A DNA stretch of 64,000 nt from Amycolatopsis solani (GCF_033441515.1 NZ_JAWQJT010000001.1:2294001-2358000); one strand, 5' to 3'. Positions 1 to 8,472 are shown, numbered from the stretch's first letter. Notes: generated by a model not told the origin, from the sequence alone. Translations and numbers: made by a program.

Positions 1-1
1 T

Positions 2-958
2 GACACGGCGTACCGGTTCGCGGACTACGCGATGCTGGTGTTCGACCGGCTTTCCGATCGCGTCCGCCACTGGACGACGCTGAACGAGCCGTGGTGCTCG
101 GCGATGCACGGGTACGTCCACGGCGTGATGGCGCCGGGGCGGCGGGACTACGCGGCCGGCCTGCACGCGGTGCACCACCTGCTGCTCGGCCACGGGCTCG
201 CGACGCAGCGAATGCGCGAGGCCGCGCCGCCGGACACGCAGTTCGGCATCACCCTCAACATGTGCACGGCCGACCCGGCGACGGATTCCGAGGAAGACGT
301 CCGCGCGGCCCGCCAGGCGGACGGCCTCGGCGTCCGCGTGTACCTGGATCCGCTGGTGCACGGGCGCTACCCGGAAGACGTGGTGGACGACCTGGCTTCG
401 CGCGGCGTCAAGCTGCCGATCCAGGACGGCGACCTGTCGATCATTTCGACGCCGCTGGACTTCCTGGGCGTGAACTACTACTTCGGCCAGCAGTTCTCGG
501 GCGTGGACGAGAACGGCTCTTCCGTGGACGACGAGGGCGTCCCGGCTTCGCGAGTGGTCCCGTTCGGCGAACCGACGACGGCGATGGGCTGGGAGATCCT
601 GCCGGGCAAGTTCACGGAGCTGCTGACCCGGCTGGGTCGCGACTACCCGGGCCTGCCGATGTACATCACGGAGAACGGCTCGGCCTTCGACGACGACCCC
701 GACTCTTCCGGCTTTGTCCGCGACGAGGGCCGAACGGCCTACTTGGCTTCGCACATCGCGGCCGTGGCGGCGGCTCGTGAGGCCGGGGCGGACGTGCGCG
801 GGTACTTCGCGTGGTCCCTTTTGGACAACTTCGAGTGGGCCTACGGGTACGCGAAGCGGTTCGGGCTGATCCGGGTGGACTACGAGACGCAGGAACGCAC
901 GATCAAGCAGAGCGGCTACTTCTACCGCGACACCGTCCGGCGGGTGCGCGGCAGCTGA
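2..958 (+). CDS. Beta-glucosidase, glycoside hydrolase family 1 (3' part; 5' end outside window)
   Basis: The reading frame is open from the first bases of the window, so the N-terminus lies upstream. The visible part carries both catalytic glutamates of a GH1 retaining glycosidase: the acid/base Glu in TLNEPW near the beginning and the nucleophile Glu in YITENGS about two thirds along. The C-terminal GYFAWSLLDNFEWAYGY block, which closes the aglycone site, is also present. GH1 enzymes hydrolyse beta-linked glucosides and related disaccharides, usually in the cytosol. No signal peptide can be judged because the start is missing. A strong hairpin follows the stop codon, so this is the last gene of its transcript. 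The family call is secure; substrate specificity cannot be read from the fragment. Confidence 0.95.
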   Translation, partial: DTAYRFADYAMLVFDRLSDRVRHWTTLNEPWCSAMHGYVHGVMAPGRRDYAAGLHAVHHLLLGHGLATQRMREAAPPDTQFGITLNMCTADPATDSEEDVRAARQADGLGVRVYLDPLVHGRYPEDVVDDLASRGVKLPIQDGDLSIISTPLDFLGVNYYFGQQFSGVDENGSSVDDEGVPASRVVPFGEPTTAMGWEILPGKFTELLTRLGRDYPGLPMYITENGSAFDDDPDSSGFVRDEGRTAYLASHIAAVAAAREAGADVRGYFAWSLLDNFEWAYGYAKRFGLIRVDYETQERTIKQSGYFYRDTVRRVRGS

Positions 959-965
959 ACGGCGG

Positions 966-1003
966 TGGGGTGAGCCCCACCAGGGTTGTGGTGGCTCACC
1001 CCA
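966..1003 (+). terminator. Stem-loop terminator after the GH1 gene
   Basis: An 11-bp perfect stem (TGGGGTGAGCC pairing with GGCTCACCCCA) lies 8 nt after the GH1 stop codon. There is no clear T-run, which is common for actinobacterial terminators. Confidence 0.6.
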
Positions 1004-1062
1004 TGGTTTCGTCCCCCGGTTCTCCCTACCTTCGGATCGGTAGCCGAACTTGGGGGTTCGCC

Positions 1063-1755
1063 ATGACCGTTCGAACGGAGATCAGACCCGCAGCCGCACA
1101 GGCGAAACCGAAGTGGTGGCGACGGCCGTGGGTGGTGCCGCTCGCGCTCGTCGTCGCCGCTTTTATCGCCTACTCGGTGCCGCCGTACCTCACGCTCGAT
1201 CCCGCGCGGTCGCGCGTGCCCGCGCCGCCCGGGTTCACGCAGCACTACTGGTTCCTCGTCGCGCACATCGCCTTCGGCACGGTCGCCATCGTGTGCGTGA
1301 TCCTGCAGATCTGGCCGTGGCTGCGGCGGACGCACCCGGTCGTGCACCGGCGGGTCGGGCGCGTCTACGTCTTCGCCGGCGCCATTCCCTCGGCCGTGCT
1401 GGCGGCGACCGTCGGGGCGGTGAGCCCGTTCGGGCCGGTCGTCGCCGCGCTCGACGTCGTCGCCGCCTTGCTGTGGCTCGGCTTCACGATCGCCGGGTGG
1501 CGGGCGATCCGGCGACGCCGGTACGCCGACCACCGGAAGTGGATGATCCGCAGCTTCGCCATGTGCATGAACACGCTGATGAGCCGGGCGCTGTCCCCGC
1601 TCGGCTTCCTGCTGGTGCTGCCGCGGGGAGGCGACAAGGGCGCGATGATCCTCAGCGCGGCCACGGTCTCCGCGTCGTTGAGCATCCTGACGTTGTTGCT
1701 GCTCAGTCAGTGGTGGCTCGACCGGAAGCCGAAGAAGCCAGCCACCGCGCGATGA
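1063..1755 (+). CDS. DUF2306-type multi-pass membrane protein
   Basis: A protein of about 230 residues with four or five hydrophobic helices. The first follows a basic N-terminus (KPKWWRRPW). HYWFLVAHIAFG and HPVVHRRVGRVYVFAGAIPSA carry the conserved histidines, and YADHRKWMIRSFAMCMNTLMSR the basic loop, typical of DUF2306 proteins, whose function is unknown. The in-frame ORF extends upstream to 811, but that part is antisense-like and follows another gene's 3' end. The ATG at 1063 gives a normal family length. The 3' end overlaps the convergent acyl-CoA dehydrogenase gene by 53 bp. Confidence 0.8.
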   Translation: MTVRTEIRPAAAQAKPKWWRRPWVVPLALVVAAFIAYSVPPYLTLDPARSRVPAPPGFTQHYWFLVAHIAFGTVAIVCVILQIWPWLRRTHPVVHRRVGRVYVFAGAIPSAVLAATVGAVSPFGPVVAALDVVAALLWLGFTIAGWRAIRRRRYADHRKWMIRSFAMCMNTLMSRALSPLGFLLVLPRGGDKGAMILSAATVSASLSILTLLLLSQWWLDRKPKKPATAR

Positions 1756-2869
1756 TCGTCCGCTGGATCTCCGACGCGCCTTCGTAGATGCGCGGCGCGC
1801 GGACCTCGCGGTAGAGGTGCTCCAGCAGGTGCCCGCGCCGCAGCGCGCGGGCACCGTGGAGCTGGACCGCGGAGTCGACGACGAACTGCGCCGCCTCGGT
1901 CGCGAACAGCTTCGCCATCGCCGCGCGGCCGCCGAGGTTCTGCTCGCCGGCGTCGTACGCGCCCGCCGCCGCGTAGACCAGCAGCCGGGCGGCTTCCGTG
2001 CGCGTCGCCATCTCCGCCAGCGCGTGCGCCACCGCCTGCTGCTTGATCAGCGGGCCACCGAAGGCTTTCCGCTCGCCCGTGTGGTCCACAGTGGCGTCCA
2101 GCGCCGCCTGCGCCATGCCGACGGCGAACGCGCCGACGCTCGGGCGGAACAGGTCGAGCGTCCGCATCGCCACGGCGAAACCGCGGTTCTCCTCGCCGAG
2201 CAGTTCCTCGCGCCGGACCTCGACGCCGTCGAACGTCACCGTGCCGATCGGGTGCGGGCTCACCAGGTCGAGGTGCTCGCCGCCGAGGCCGGGCCGGTCG
2301 GCCGGGACGACGAACGCGCTCACCCCGCGGGAGCCGGCGTCCGGGGTCGTGCGGGCGAACACCGTGTAGAAGTCCGCTTCCGGCGCGTTCGAGATCCACA
2401 TCTTCTCGCCGGTCAGGCGCCAGCCGTCGCCGTCGGGCTCGGCCCGCAGGGACAACGCCGCCGCGTCCGAACCGGCGTCCGGCTCGGTCAACGCGAACGC
2501 CGCCACCGCGTCGCCGGCCGCCACCGCGGGCAGCCACGTCGCGACCTGTCCGTCCTGTCCGGACTGCAGGATCGGATAACTTCCCAGTCCCTGCAACGCC
2601 AGCGCGGTCTCGGCTTCGGTGCTCACCGTGGCCAGGTTCTCACGCAGGATGCACAGGTCCGTCGCGGCCGCCTGCCTCGACGGCGTGCCTTCGGCGACTC
2701 CGGGGAACAACCGTGCGAGCAGGCCGAGCGCGCCCATCGCCTTGAGCAGCGGGCGGTTCACCGCACCCTCCACACCGGACTCGGCGAGCGGGCGCAGCTG
2801 CTCCTCGGCCAGCCGTCGGACCTCCGCGGCGAAGGCCTGCTGTTCGGCGGTCAAAGCGAAAGCGGTCAT
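1703..2869 (-). CDS. Acyl-CoA dehydrogenase
   Basis: A 388-residue protein of normal family length, predicted to oxidise an acyl-CoA to an enoyl-CoA using FAD and an electron-transfer flavoprotein. AFALTEPDAGSDAA and GEKMWISNAPEAD are the FAD/substrate-binding signatures. IYEGASEIQRTI near the C-terminus contains the region of the catalytic base. The start is the ATG at 2869, which overlaps the stop of the upstream flavoprotein gene as ATGA; a longer in-frame ORF upstream is antisense to that gene. The coupling implies it acts on a product of the upstream monooxygenase/reductase pathway, or on a related ring-derived acyl-CoA. This is inferred from context only. Confidence 0.93.
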   Translation of the reverse strand: MTAFALTAEQQAFAAEVRRLAEEQLRPLAESGVEGAVNRPLLKAMGALGLLARLFPGVAEGTPSRQAAATDLCILRENLATVSTEAETALALQGLGSYPILQSGQDGQVATWLPAVAAGDAVAAFALTEPDAGSDAAALSLRAEPDGDGWRLTGEKMWISNAPEADFYTVFARTTPDAGSRGVSAFVVPADRPGLGGEHLDLVSPHPIGTVTFDGVEVRREELLGEENRGFAVAMRTLDLFRPSVGAFAVGMAQAALDATVDHTGERKAFGGPLIKQQAVAHALAEMATRTEAARLLVYAAAGAYDAGEQNLGGRAAMAKLFATEAAQFVVDSAVQLHGARALRRGHLLEHLYREVRAPRIYEGASEIQRTIIARWLASSASGRATTD

Positions 2870-5208
2870 CGCGAAGCTCCCGGTCGCCAGCGAGCATGGG
2901 CGGTTCCCACCGTGCCGGACCGGACGAGGTCGAGGCGCGGCTCCGGCCCGTCGCTGCGGCCGGTCTGGGGTTTGCGGCGGCCCGCGGCGAACGGCTTCGG
3001 CCACGCCATCGGGTAGTCCTGCTCGGCCGCCGCGTGCAGCGTCCACTGTGGATCGTAGAGGTGGGTGCGGCCCAGTGCGCAGAGGTCCGCGCGCCCGGCG
3101 AGGATCAGGGAGTTCACGTCGTCGTACGACGAGATCGCGCCGACCGCGATCACCGCGATCCCGTACTCTTCGCCGATTTCGTTGCGGATCCGGTCCGCGT
3201 ACGGCGTCTGGTAGCTGCGGCCGTACTGCGGTCGTTCTTCGCTGACAACCTGCCCGGTCGAGACGTCGATGCCCGCGGCGCCGTGGGACGCGAACGCGCG
3301 CGCGATCTCGACGGCGTCGTCGGCATCGATGCCGCCCTCGCACCAGTCGGTCGCCGAAATCCGGACGGTCATCGGCCGCTCGGCGGGCCAGGCGGCGCGG
3401 ACCGCGTCGAAGACCTCCAAGGGAAAACGCAGCCGGTTCTCCAGTGAACCGCCGTAGGTATCGGTGCGCTGATTGGTCAGCGGGGAGAGGAACGACGACA
3501 GCAGGTAGCCGTGCGCGCAGTGCAGTTCGAGGACGTCGAACCCGGCGCGGGCGGCCGCTTGCGCGCACGCGACGAACTGGTCCCGGATCTCCGCGAGGTC
3601 CGCTGTGGACAGTTCGCGGGGGACCTGGTTCCGCGCGGAGTAGGGCAGTGCCGAAGGGGCGCAGACTTCCCAGTTGCCCGCGGGGAGCGGCTCGTCGATG
3701 CCGTCCCACATCAGCTTCGTCGAGCCCTTGCGGCCGGAGTGTCCCAATTGGACACCGATGCGCGCGGACGACTGCGTGTGCACGAAGTCGACGACCCGTT
3801 TCCACGCGGCTTCCTGCTCGGCGGTGTACAACCCGCCGCAGCCGGGTGTGATCCGGCCTTCAGGGGAAACGCACACCATCTCGGTCATCACCAGCCCGGC
3901 GCCGCCCAGTGCCTTGCTGCCCAGGTGCACCAGGTGGAAGTCGCCGGGCACACCGTCCACAGCGGAATACATGTCCATCGGGGACACGACGATCCGGTTC
4001 GGCAGTTCCAGCGCACCGAGCCGGAACGGCTGGAACATCGGCGGCCGCGACGTCGTCCCGAGCGACCGCGCGAACCAGTGGTCCAGCTCGGTGGCGAACT
4101 CCGGGTCGCGCAGGCGGAGGTTGTCGTAGGTGACGCGGCGGCTGCGTGTGAGGAGGTTGAACGCGAACTGCGGCGGTTCCTGGTGGGCGTACTGCGCGAT
4201 GTTCTCGAACCACTCGAGGCTGGCCTGCGCGGCGCGCTGCGTCGACGTGACGACCGGCCGCCGTTCCAGCTCGTAGGCCTTGAGCGCCGCCGTGACGCCG
4301 TCGTTCTCGTGCAGGCACGCGGCGAGCGCGAGGGCGTCCTCCATCGCCAGCTTCGTGCCGGAGCCGATCGAAAAGTGCGCGGTGTGCGCCGCGTCGCCGA
4401 GGAGGACGACGTTCTCGTGCACCCACGTTTCGCAGCGGACCGTGCCGAACGAAACCCACTTCGAGTTGTTCGCCAGCACCTGGTGGCCGTCCAGGACGTC
4501 GGCGCACAGCTCGCGGATCAGCGCGATCGACGGCTCGTCGCTCTCGCCCGGCTTGAGCGAGGCCGCCGCGACCGGGGCGAACGTCCGCTGCCAGACGTCC
4601 TCCTGGACCTCGAGGATGAACGTGCTGCCGTCGCGCCCGTAGGGGTAGCCGTGGATCTGCATGATCCCGGCCGGCGTCTCGAGGACGTGGAACTTGAAGG
4701 CGTCGAACACCAGGTCCGTGCCCAGCCAGATGTAGCGGCAGCGGCGGGTCTCGACGCTCGGCCGGAACGTCTCGGCGTACCGGGTGCGGACCGCGGAGTT
4801 GAGACCGTCGGCGGCGACGACGAGGTCGTAGCCCGAAAGGTCCGCCGGCGCTTCTTCGTGGAAGTGCAGCCCGACGCCGAGTTCGCCGCAGCGGCTCTGC
4901 AGGATGCCGAGCAGGCGCTTGCGGCTCATCGCGGCGAAGCCGTGGCCGCCCGAGGTGGTGACGGTGCCGCGGTAGTGGACGTCGATGTCGTCCCAGCGCG
5001 CGAACTCGGCCTTCATGGCCTCGTGCACCGCCGCGTCGGCGTGCTCGATGCCGCCGAGCGTCTCGTCGGAGAACACGACGCCGAAGCCGAACGTGTCGTC
5101 CGGGGCGTTGCGCTCCCAGACCGTGATTTCGTGGCCGGGACCGAGCTGTTTCGCCAGCGCGGCGAAGTACAGGCCCGCCGGGCCGCCGCCGATGACCGCG
5201 ATACGCAC
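2866..5208 (-). CDS. Fused flavin monooxygenase / old yellow enzyme (salicylyl-CoA 5-hydroxylase or anthraniloyl-CoA monooxygenase type)
   Basis: A 780-residue natural fusion. Residues 1 to about 370 form an aromatic-ring hydroxylase of the PHBH type, with a dinucleotide-binding GGGPAGLY near the start and the second FAD motif GDAAHTAHF near residue 285. Residues from about 390 to the end form an old-yellow-enzyme NADH:flavin oxidoreductase barrel (LGALELPNRIVVSPM, FDVLELHCAHGYLLSSFLSP, GGSLENRLRFP). This architecture is known from 2-aminobenzoyl-CoA monooxygenase/reductase and from proteins annotated as salicylyl-CoA 5-hydroxylase/oxidoreductase. It hydroxylates, and in the former case also reduces, a CoA-activated aromatic acid. 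The start is GTG at 5208. The gene heads an operon with the acyl-CoA dehydrogenase and is divergent from RidA. No CoA ligase is in the window, so the substrate is unresolved. Confidence 0.9.
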   Translation of the reverse strand: MRIAVIGGGPAGLYFAALAKQLGPGHEITVWERNAPDDTFGFGVVFSDETLGGIEHADAAVHEAMKAEFARWDDIDVHYRGTVTTSGGHGFAAMSRKRLLGILQSRCGELGVGLHFHEEAPADLSGYDLVVAADGLNSAVRTRYAETFRPSVETRRCRYIWLGTDLVFDAFKFHVLETPAGIMQIHGYPYGRDGSTFILEVQEDVWQRTFAPVAAASLKPGESDEPSIALIRELCADVLDGHQVLANNSKWVSFGTVRCETWVHENVVLLGDAAHTAHFSIGSGTKLAMEDALALAACLHENDGVTAALKAYELERRPVVTSTQRAAQASLEWFENIAQYAHQEPPQFAFNLLTRSRRVTYDNLRLRDPEFATELDHWFARSLGTTSRPPMFQPFRLGALELPNRIVVSPMDMYSAVDGVPGDFHLVHLGSKALGGAGLVMTEMVCVSPEGRITPGCGGLYTAEQEAAWKRVVDFVHTQSSARIGVQLGHSGRKGSTKLMWDGIDEPLPAGNWEVCAPSALPYSARNQVPRELSTADLAEIRDQFVACAQAAARAGFDVLELHCAHGYLLSSFLSPLTNQRTDTYGGSLENRLRFPLEVFDAVRAAWPAERPMTVRISATDWCEGGIDADDAVEIARAFASHGAAGIDVSTGQVVSEERPQYGRSYQTPYADRIRNEIGEEYGIAVIAVGAISSYDDVNSLILAGRADLCALGRTHLYDPQWTLHAAAEQDYPMAWPKPFAAGRRKPQTGRSDGPEPRLDLVRSGTVGTAHARWRPGASR

Positions 5209-5222
5209 GCCGTCCAGGGTAT

Positions 5223-5239
5223 GTCGTCACGACTACGAC
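5223..5239. promoter_or_regulatory. Candidate operator in the divergent RidA / monooxygenase promoter
   Basis: The 66-bp gap between the divergent genes contains GTCGT-C-ACGAC, a perfect 5-bp dyad at 5223-5233, followed by a third ACGAC at 5235-5239. The neighbouring PaaX-family gene is a plausible binder. The sequence does not obviously match the E. coli PaaX site, so assignment is tentative. Confidence 0.35.
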
Positions 5240-5274
5240 CGTCAATAACGCGAAAGATGGCGTACGGTGTGCGC

Positions 5275-5676
5275 ATGGAACGCATCAACCCACCGGAGCT
5301 GGGCAAGCCGTCCGGGTTCTCGCACGCGGTGGTGGCCGAGGGCCGGGTCGTCTTCCTGGCCGGCCAGACCGCACTGGACGCGTCGAACAAGATCGTCGGC
5401 GACGGCGTGGTCGAGCAGTTCGAGCGCGCGCTGGGCAACCTGCTGGCGTCGCTCCGCGCTGCGGGCGGTGCTCCGGAGGACCTGTGCAGCGTGACCATCT
5501 ACATCGTCGACATGCCGGATTACCGCGCTCATGCTCGCGAGATCGGCCGGGTCTGGAAGCGCCTCGCGGGCACGGAGTACCCCGCGATGGCGGGCATCGG
5601 CGTCGCGCGGCTGTGGGACGAGGAGGCTTTGGTCGAGGTGCAGGGGTTCGCGGTCGTGAGTGAAAAGTCGGGTTAG
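5275..5676 (+). CDS. RidA family (YjgF/YER057c/UK114) protein
   Basis: A small 133-residue protein with the RidA fold: FSHAVVAEGRVVFLAGQTALD at the N-terminus, a central SVTIYIVDM strand, and the YPAMAGIGVARL region near the subunit interface. RidA homologues hydrolyse reactive imine/enamine intermediates, and pathway-specific members sit in aromatic-amine degradation clusters. The usual RidA arginine position reads GVARL, so the arginine is present. The start at 5275 is preferred to the in-frame ATG at 5257, which would add six residues. The gene is divergent from the aromatic acyl-CoA flavoprotein. Its last codons and stop fall inside a dispersed palindromic repeat shared with the convergent PaaX gene. 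Confidence 0.9.
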   Translation: MERINPPELGKPSGFSHAVVAEGRVVFLAGQTALDASNKIVGDGVVEQFERALGNLLASLRAAGGAPEDLCSVTIYIVDMPDYRAHAREIGRVWKRLAGTEYPAMAGIGVARLWDEEALVEVQGFAVVSEKSG

Positions 5677-5699
5677 AACCCGCCTTAACACTCACGACC
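5652..5699. repeat. Dispersed 'GGGTT-AG-AACCC' palindrome, copy 1 (degenerate)
   Basis: 23-bp arms around a central AG, with several mismatches in the middle of the arms. The outer GGTCGTGAGTG/CACTCACGACC and inner CGGGTT/AACCCG are conserved with the copies at 22571 and 27453. It contains the stop codons of both convergent genes (TAG at 5674, TTA at 5685) and should act as a two-way terminator. Confidence 0.8.
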
Positions 5700-6551
5700 A
5701 CTGGCGCCGATGGATGTGGTGACGTACGCACGGGCCGGCGTCTCCAGGCGCGCGTGCAGCTCGAAGAACAGGTCCGCCGCGCGGATGCCCGACCAGTTCG
5801 CCGGCAGGAACTCCGCGGGCAGGCCCGGGTCGAGGTAGGGCATCCGGCGCCAGCCGGTCAGGACCCGGACGTAGTCGGCGAACGCCTCGCCGTCCGGCTC
5901 CGGGGCGCGGGTCTTCCAGCGGCGCAGGGCCGGGCCGTGCTCGTCGAGGAACGTCGTGTACAGCTCGTCCAGGCGGTCGAGGTCCCACCAGTCGCGGACC
6001 TTCGCGGCGACGTCGCCGAACGCCAGGTGATCGGCGCGGAACAGGTCGGCGTAGCCGGCCAGGCCGAGGCGGGTCAGGGCCTCGGCGGCCACCCCGTGGA
6101 GGTGGGCCGGCGCGATCCAGACGCCCGACGCCGCCGTGCCGAAGCCCATCCGGGCGAGCTGGGTGCGCAGGAGGTGGCGCTTGTGGCGCTCGGTCTCCGG
6201 TACCGAGAACACCGCCAGCAGCCAGCCGTCGGCCGGGGTCGCGCGGTCGCGGCGGAAGATCCGCTCGTCGCCCTCGCGCAGGATCTCGCGGGCTTCGGCG
6301 GACAGCTCGTAGCCCGCCGTCGCGTCGCGGCGGACCGCTTCGAGGATGCCGCGCCGCTTCAGCCGGGAGATCGACGAGCGCACCGCGGGTTCGTCGACCC
6401 CGACGGCGGCGAGCAGGTCGATCAGCGAAGCGACCGACAGCCAGCCGCCTTCCGTGCGCGAGTAGAGGCCGTACACCGTCACGATGAGCTGACGCGGCTG
6501 GGCTGCGCGGCCGGAGCCGTCCAGTTCGGTTGCGTCGGGTACGGCCGTCAT
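5685..6551 (-). CDS. PaaX-family transcriptional repressor
   Basis: A 288-residue protein with a PaaX-type N-terminal winged helix (residues about 20-85: QLIVTVYGLYSRTEGGWLSVASLIDLLAAVGVD, then AVRSSISRLKRRGIL as recognition helix). A central domain (DGWLLAVFSVPETERHKRHLLRTQLARMGFG) and a C-terminal PaaX domain (GWRRMPYLDPGLPAEFLPANW) follow. PaaX represses phenylacetate catabolism and is released by phenylacetyl-CoA; relatives respond to other aryl-CoA esters. Its position beside the aromatic acyl-CoA genes suggests it senses a CoA thioester from that pathway. The stop codon lies in the palindrome at 5652-5699. Confidence 0.93.
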   Translation of the reverse strand: MTAVPDATELDGSGRAAQPRQLIVTVYGLYSRTEGGWLSVASLIDLLAAVGVDEPAVRSSISRLKRRGILEAVRRDATAGYELSAEAREILREGDERIFRRDRATPADGWLLAVFSVPETERHKRHLLRTQLARMGFGTAASGVWIAPAHLHGVAAEALTRLGLAGYADLFRADHLAFGDVAAKVRDWWDLDRLDELYTTFLDEHGPALRRWKTRAPEPDGEAFADYVRVLTGWRRMPYLDPGLPAEFLPANWSGIRAADLFFELHARLETPARAYVTTSIGASGREC

Positions 6552-6602
6552 CGGGCCACAATACAACTCGCGTCCCGCCCGCTCCGCTACGATTTCGCCG
6601 CG

Positions 6603-7277
6603 ATGCTGCCAGCCACCAAGGGGATCTTCGACCGGCTCACCCGCCGCGGCCGCCTGATGACCAAGCGGGCCTGCGACCGGCAGGGCCACGTCGTGCGCGA
6701 CGGGCGCTTCCTCTTCCGCACCCCGACCGCGTGGGAGTACGCCGCCGCGGTCGCGTGCGGCAGCGATCCGGCCGCGCAACGCTGGCTGGGCTGGCAGGCC
6801 GACTCGATCGTCGCCGAGCCGTCGCGGGCCGACGCGCTGCGGGTCGTGCCCGGTACCGGCCCGGACTGGGCGTCGCCCGATCCGCAGTCCGTCGACCTGG
6901 TGATGATCGACGTCGAGGCCAACCGCTGCGTCGGCCTGGTCAGCGTGCACACCGGCGAGGACGGCGGCCCGGAGACCGGCGGCTACCTCGCCCCGGACTA
7001 CCGCGGCCGCGGCCACGGCCGGACGCTCTTCGCGGCCGGGCTCGCGCTGGCCCACGACCACCTCGGCCTGCCGCGGGTGCGGGCCGGCGCCGAGGTCGGC
7101 AACGTCGCCAGCGCGCGCTCGCTGCAGGCCGCCGGGCTCGCCCGCGTGGCCGGGCCGCCGACGTACCGGCTCCCGGACGGCCGCGTCACCGAGGCGTGGT
7201 GGTTCCAGCACGCCGTCCCGCGGCCGGTGCGGTGCGGTGGTCCACAAGCGACCTGGCTGCCGGGTTCGCTGCTCTAA
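6603..7277 (+). CDS. GNAT family N-acetyltransferase
   Basis: A 224-residue protein. GGYLAPDYRGRGHGRTLFAAG is motif A of the GNAT fold, with the R-G-x-G-x-G acetyl-CoA pyrophosphate loop. NVASARSLQAAGL is the following motif B helix. Residues 30-130 form the variable acceptor region with several tryptophans (YAAAVACGSDP, WLGWQADS). Such proteins acetylate amines or protein N-termini. Nothing identifies the acceptor. The ATG at 6603 is 51 nt from the divergent paaX start; the longer ORF upstream is antisense to paaX. The C-terminal 15 residues after VPRPVRCGG look low in conservation. Confidence 0.85.
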   Translation: MLPATKGIFDRLTRRGRLMTKRACDRQGHVVRDGRFLFRTPTAWEYAAAVACGSDPAAQRWLGWQADSIVAEPSRADALRVVPGTGPDWASPDPQSVDLVMIDVEANRCVGLVSVHTGEDGGPETGGYLAPDYRGRGHGRTLFAAGLALAHDHLGLPRVRAGAEVGNVASARSLQAAGLARVAGPPTYRLPDGRVTEAWWFQHAVPRPVRCGGPQATWLPGSLL

Positions 7278-7319
7278 ACTTCGGCCGGCGCCGACGTTTC
7301 CCGCGGCTACGGTCGCGGC

Positions 7320-8072
7320 ATGACTTCGCTTTCCGCGCCGGTGCCGCCTGTTCCCTCCGATGTCCCGCCCGGGAGCGTCGCGTGGCTGCGCGCGAACGTG
7401 GCCCGGTTCAGCAATGGTCCCGACCACGTCCGGCGGCGGGGGCTCGCGGTGTCGCTCCTGGCGTCCGTCGGCGAGCTGCGGGACGAAGCTTTCGCGCGCA
7501 CCCAAGGGATCGTGGCCGCGCTCGGCGAGTTCGACGTGATGGCCGAAGTCGCGCGGCCGGTGCCGGTCGGGGTGCTCGCTTCGGCGCTCGGCCTGCCCGG
7601 CGTCTCGGCGGACGTGGCGCTGGTCGCGGCCGCGTACCACCCCCACGTGACCCCGGGCGCGGCTGCGGAAGCCGCGCTGGGACGGCTGATCGCCGCGTGC
7701 GGCGGCGCGGACGAACGCGCGGCCGCCCGGATCGGCCTGCTCGTCCAGGCGTGCGACGCGACCGCGGGGCTCATCGGCAACGAGCTTTCCGCGTGGCTGT
7801 CCGGAAAACCCGCCGGGCCGGCGGTGCTGTCCACCCGCCGCCGGATCGACGGCGCCGACGTTTCGGTCTCGCTGGCGGGGACGCCGTTCGGCGCCGGGCC
7901 CCGCGCCTGCCCGGGCGAACGGCACGCGACCGCGCTCGCCACCGGCGTTTTGCGGGCGCTGCAGGGGTTTCGCCTGACAGAGGTGAGGACGTCGTGGGTG
8001 TCGTCGCCGAATCTCCGGATGCCCGAACAGCTGTGGGTGACCCGCGGCCGGGCCGGAAACGGGCTCTGCTAA
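7320..8072 (+). CDS. Short cytochrome P450-like protein lacking ExxR
   Basis: A 250-residue protein. FGAGPRACPG at residues 190-199 is a perfect P450 haem-ligand loop with Cys197 as thiolate. ACDATAGLIGN at 144-154 resembles the I-helix oxygen-binding segment (AGxxT-like). Only about 35 residues separate the two, whereas a P450 normally has over 100 there, including the K-helix ExxR motif. No ExxR is visible. The protein is therefore a natural mini-P450-like form or a contracted relative, not a standard monooxygenase of about 400 residues. The reading frame is intact with an ATG start, so it is not an obvious pseudogene. Haem binding is plausible; catalysis is uncertain. Confidence 0.75.
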   Translation: MTSLSAPVPPVPSDVPPGSVAWLRANVARFSNGPDHVRRRGLAVSLLASVGELRDEAFARTQGIVAALGEFDVMAEVARPVPVGVLASALGLPGVSADVALVAAAYHPHVTPGAAAEAALGRLIAACGGADERAAARIGLLVQACDATAGLIGNELSAWLSGKPAGPAVLSTRRRIDGADVSVSLAGTPFGAGPRACPGERHATALATGVLRALQGFRLTEVRTSWVSSPNLRMPEQLWVTRGRAGNGLC

Positions 8073-8112
8073 GACTTACCGCGTTCATTTCCATGGGGGA
8101 AAGGCGCGGAAA

Positions 8113-8469
8113 TTGCTGTACCTGGACGGGCTGCTCGGGATCGTCACGCTCGGGCTGTGGATCTTCTGCCTCGTCGACGTGATCACGACCGACGAGTCTT
8201 CCTGCCGAAACCTGCCGAAGGGACTGTGGCTGCTGCTCGTCCTGGTGGTGCCGCTGGTCGGGTCGATCATCTGGCTGGTCGCGGGCCGGCCGCAGCAGGT
8301 GACGCGGGTGCGCGGGCCGTACGAGCGCAACGCGCCGGCGTACCCGGAGTACGACCGCCCCGGGCGCTTCGCGGCGACGAGCGCGGAGGACGACGACGAG
8401 TTCCTGCGCAAGTGCCGGGAACGCGCGGAGGCGCAGCGGAAGCTGGCCCGGGAAAAGCGCGAGGACTGA
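8113..8469 (+). CDS. PLDc_N-domain small membrane protein
   Basis: A 118-residue protein with two hydrophobic segments (LYLDGLLGIVTLGLWIFCLVDVI, then GLWLLLVLVVPLVGSIIWLVAGRP). Between them is the DESSCRNLPKGLW loop characteristic of the phospholipase-D-nuclease N-terminal (PLDc_N) domain, which here occurs without any nuclease domain. The C-terminal 45 residues are charged and helical (DDDEFLRKCRERAEAQRKLAREK) and should be cytoplasmic. The start is TTG at 8113, preceded by a purine-rich GGGGGAAAGG stretch. Function is unknown. Confidence 0.8.
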   Translation: MLYLDGLLGIVTLGLWIFCLVDVITTDESSCRNLPKGLWLLLVLVVPLVGSIIWLVAGRPQQVTRVRGPYERNAPAYPEYDRPGRFAATSAEDDDEFLRKCRERAEAQRKLAREKRED

Positions 8470-8472
8470 CAT

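Noticed and set aside
2870..3805. N-terminal extension of the acyl-CoA dehydrogenase frame
   Set aside because: The in-frame sequence upstream of 2869 overlaps the fused flavoprotein gene in another frame and has no protein-like features. ATG 2869 gives normal family length.
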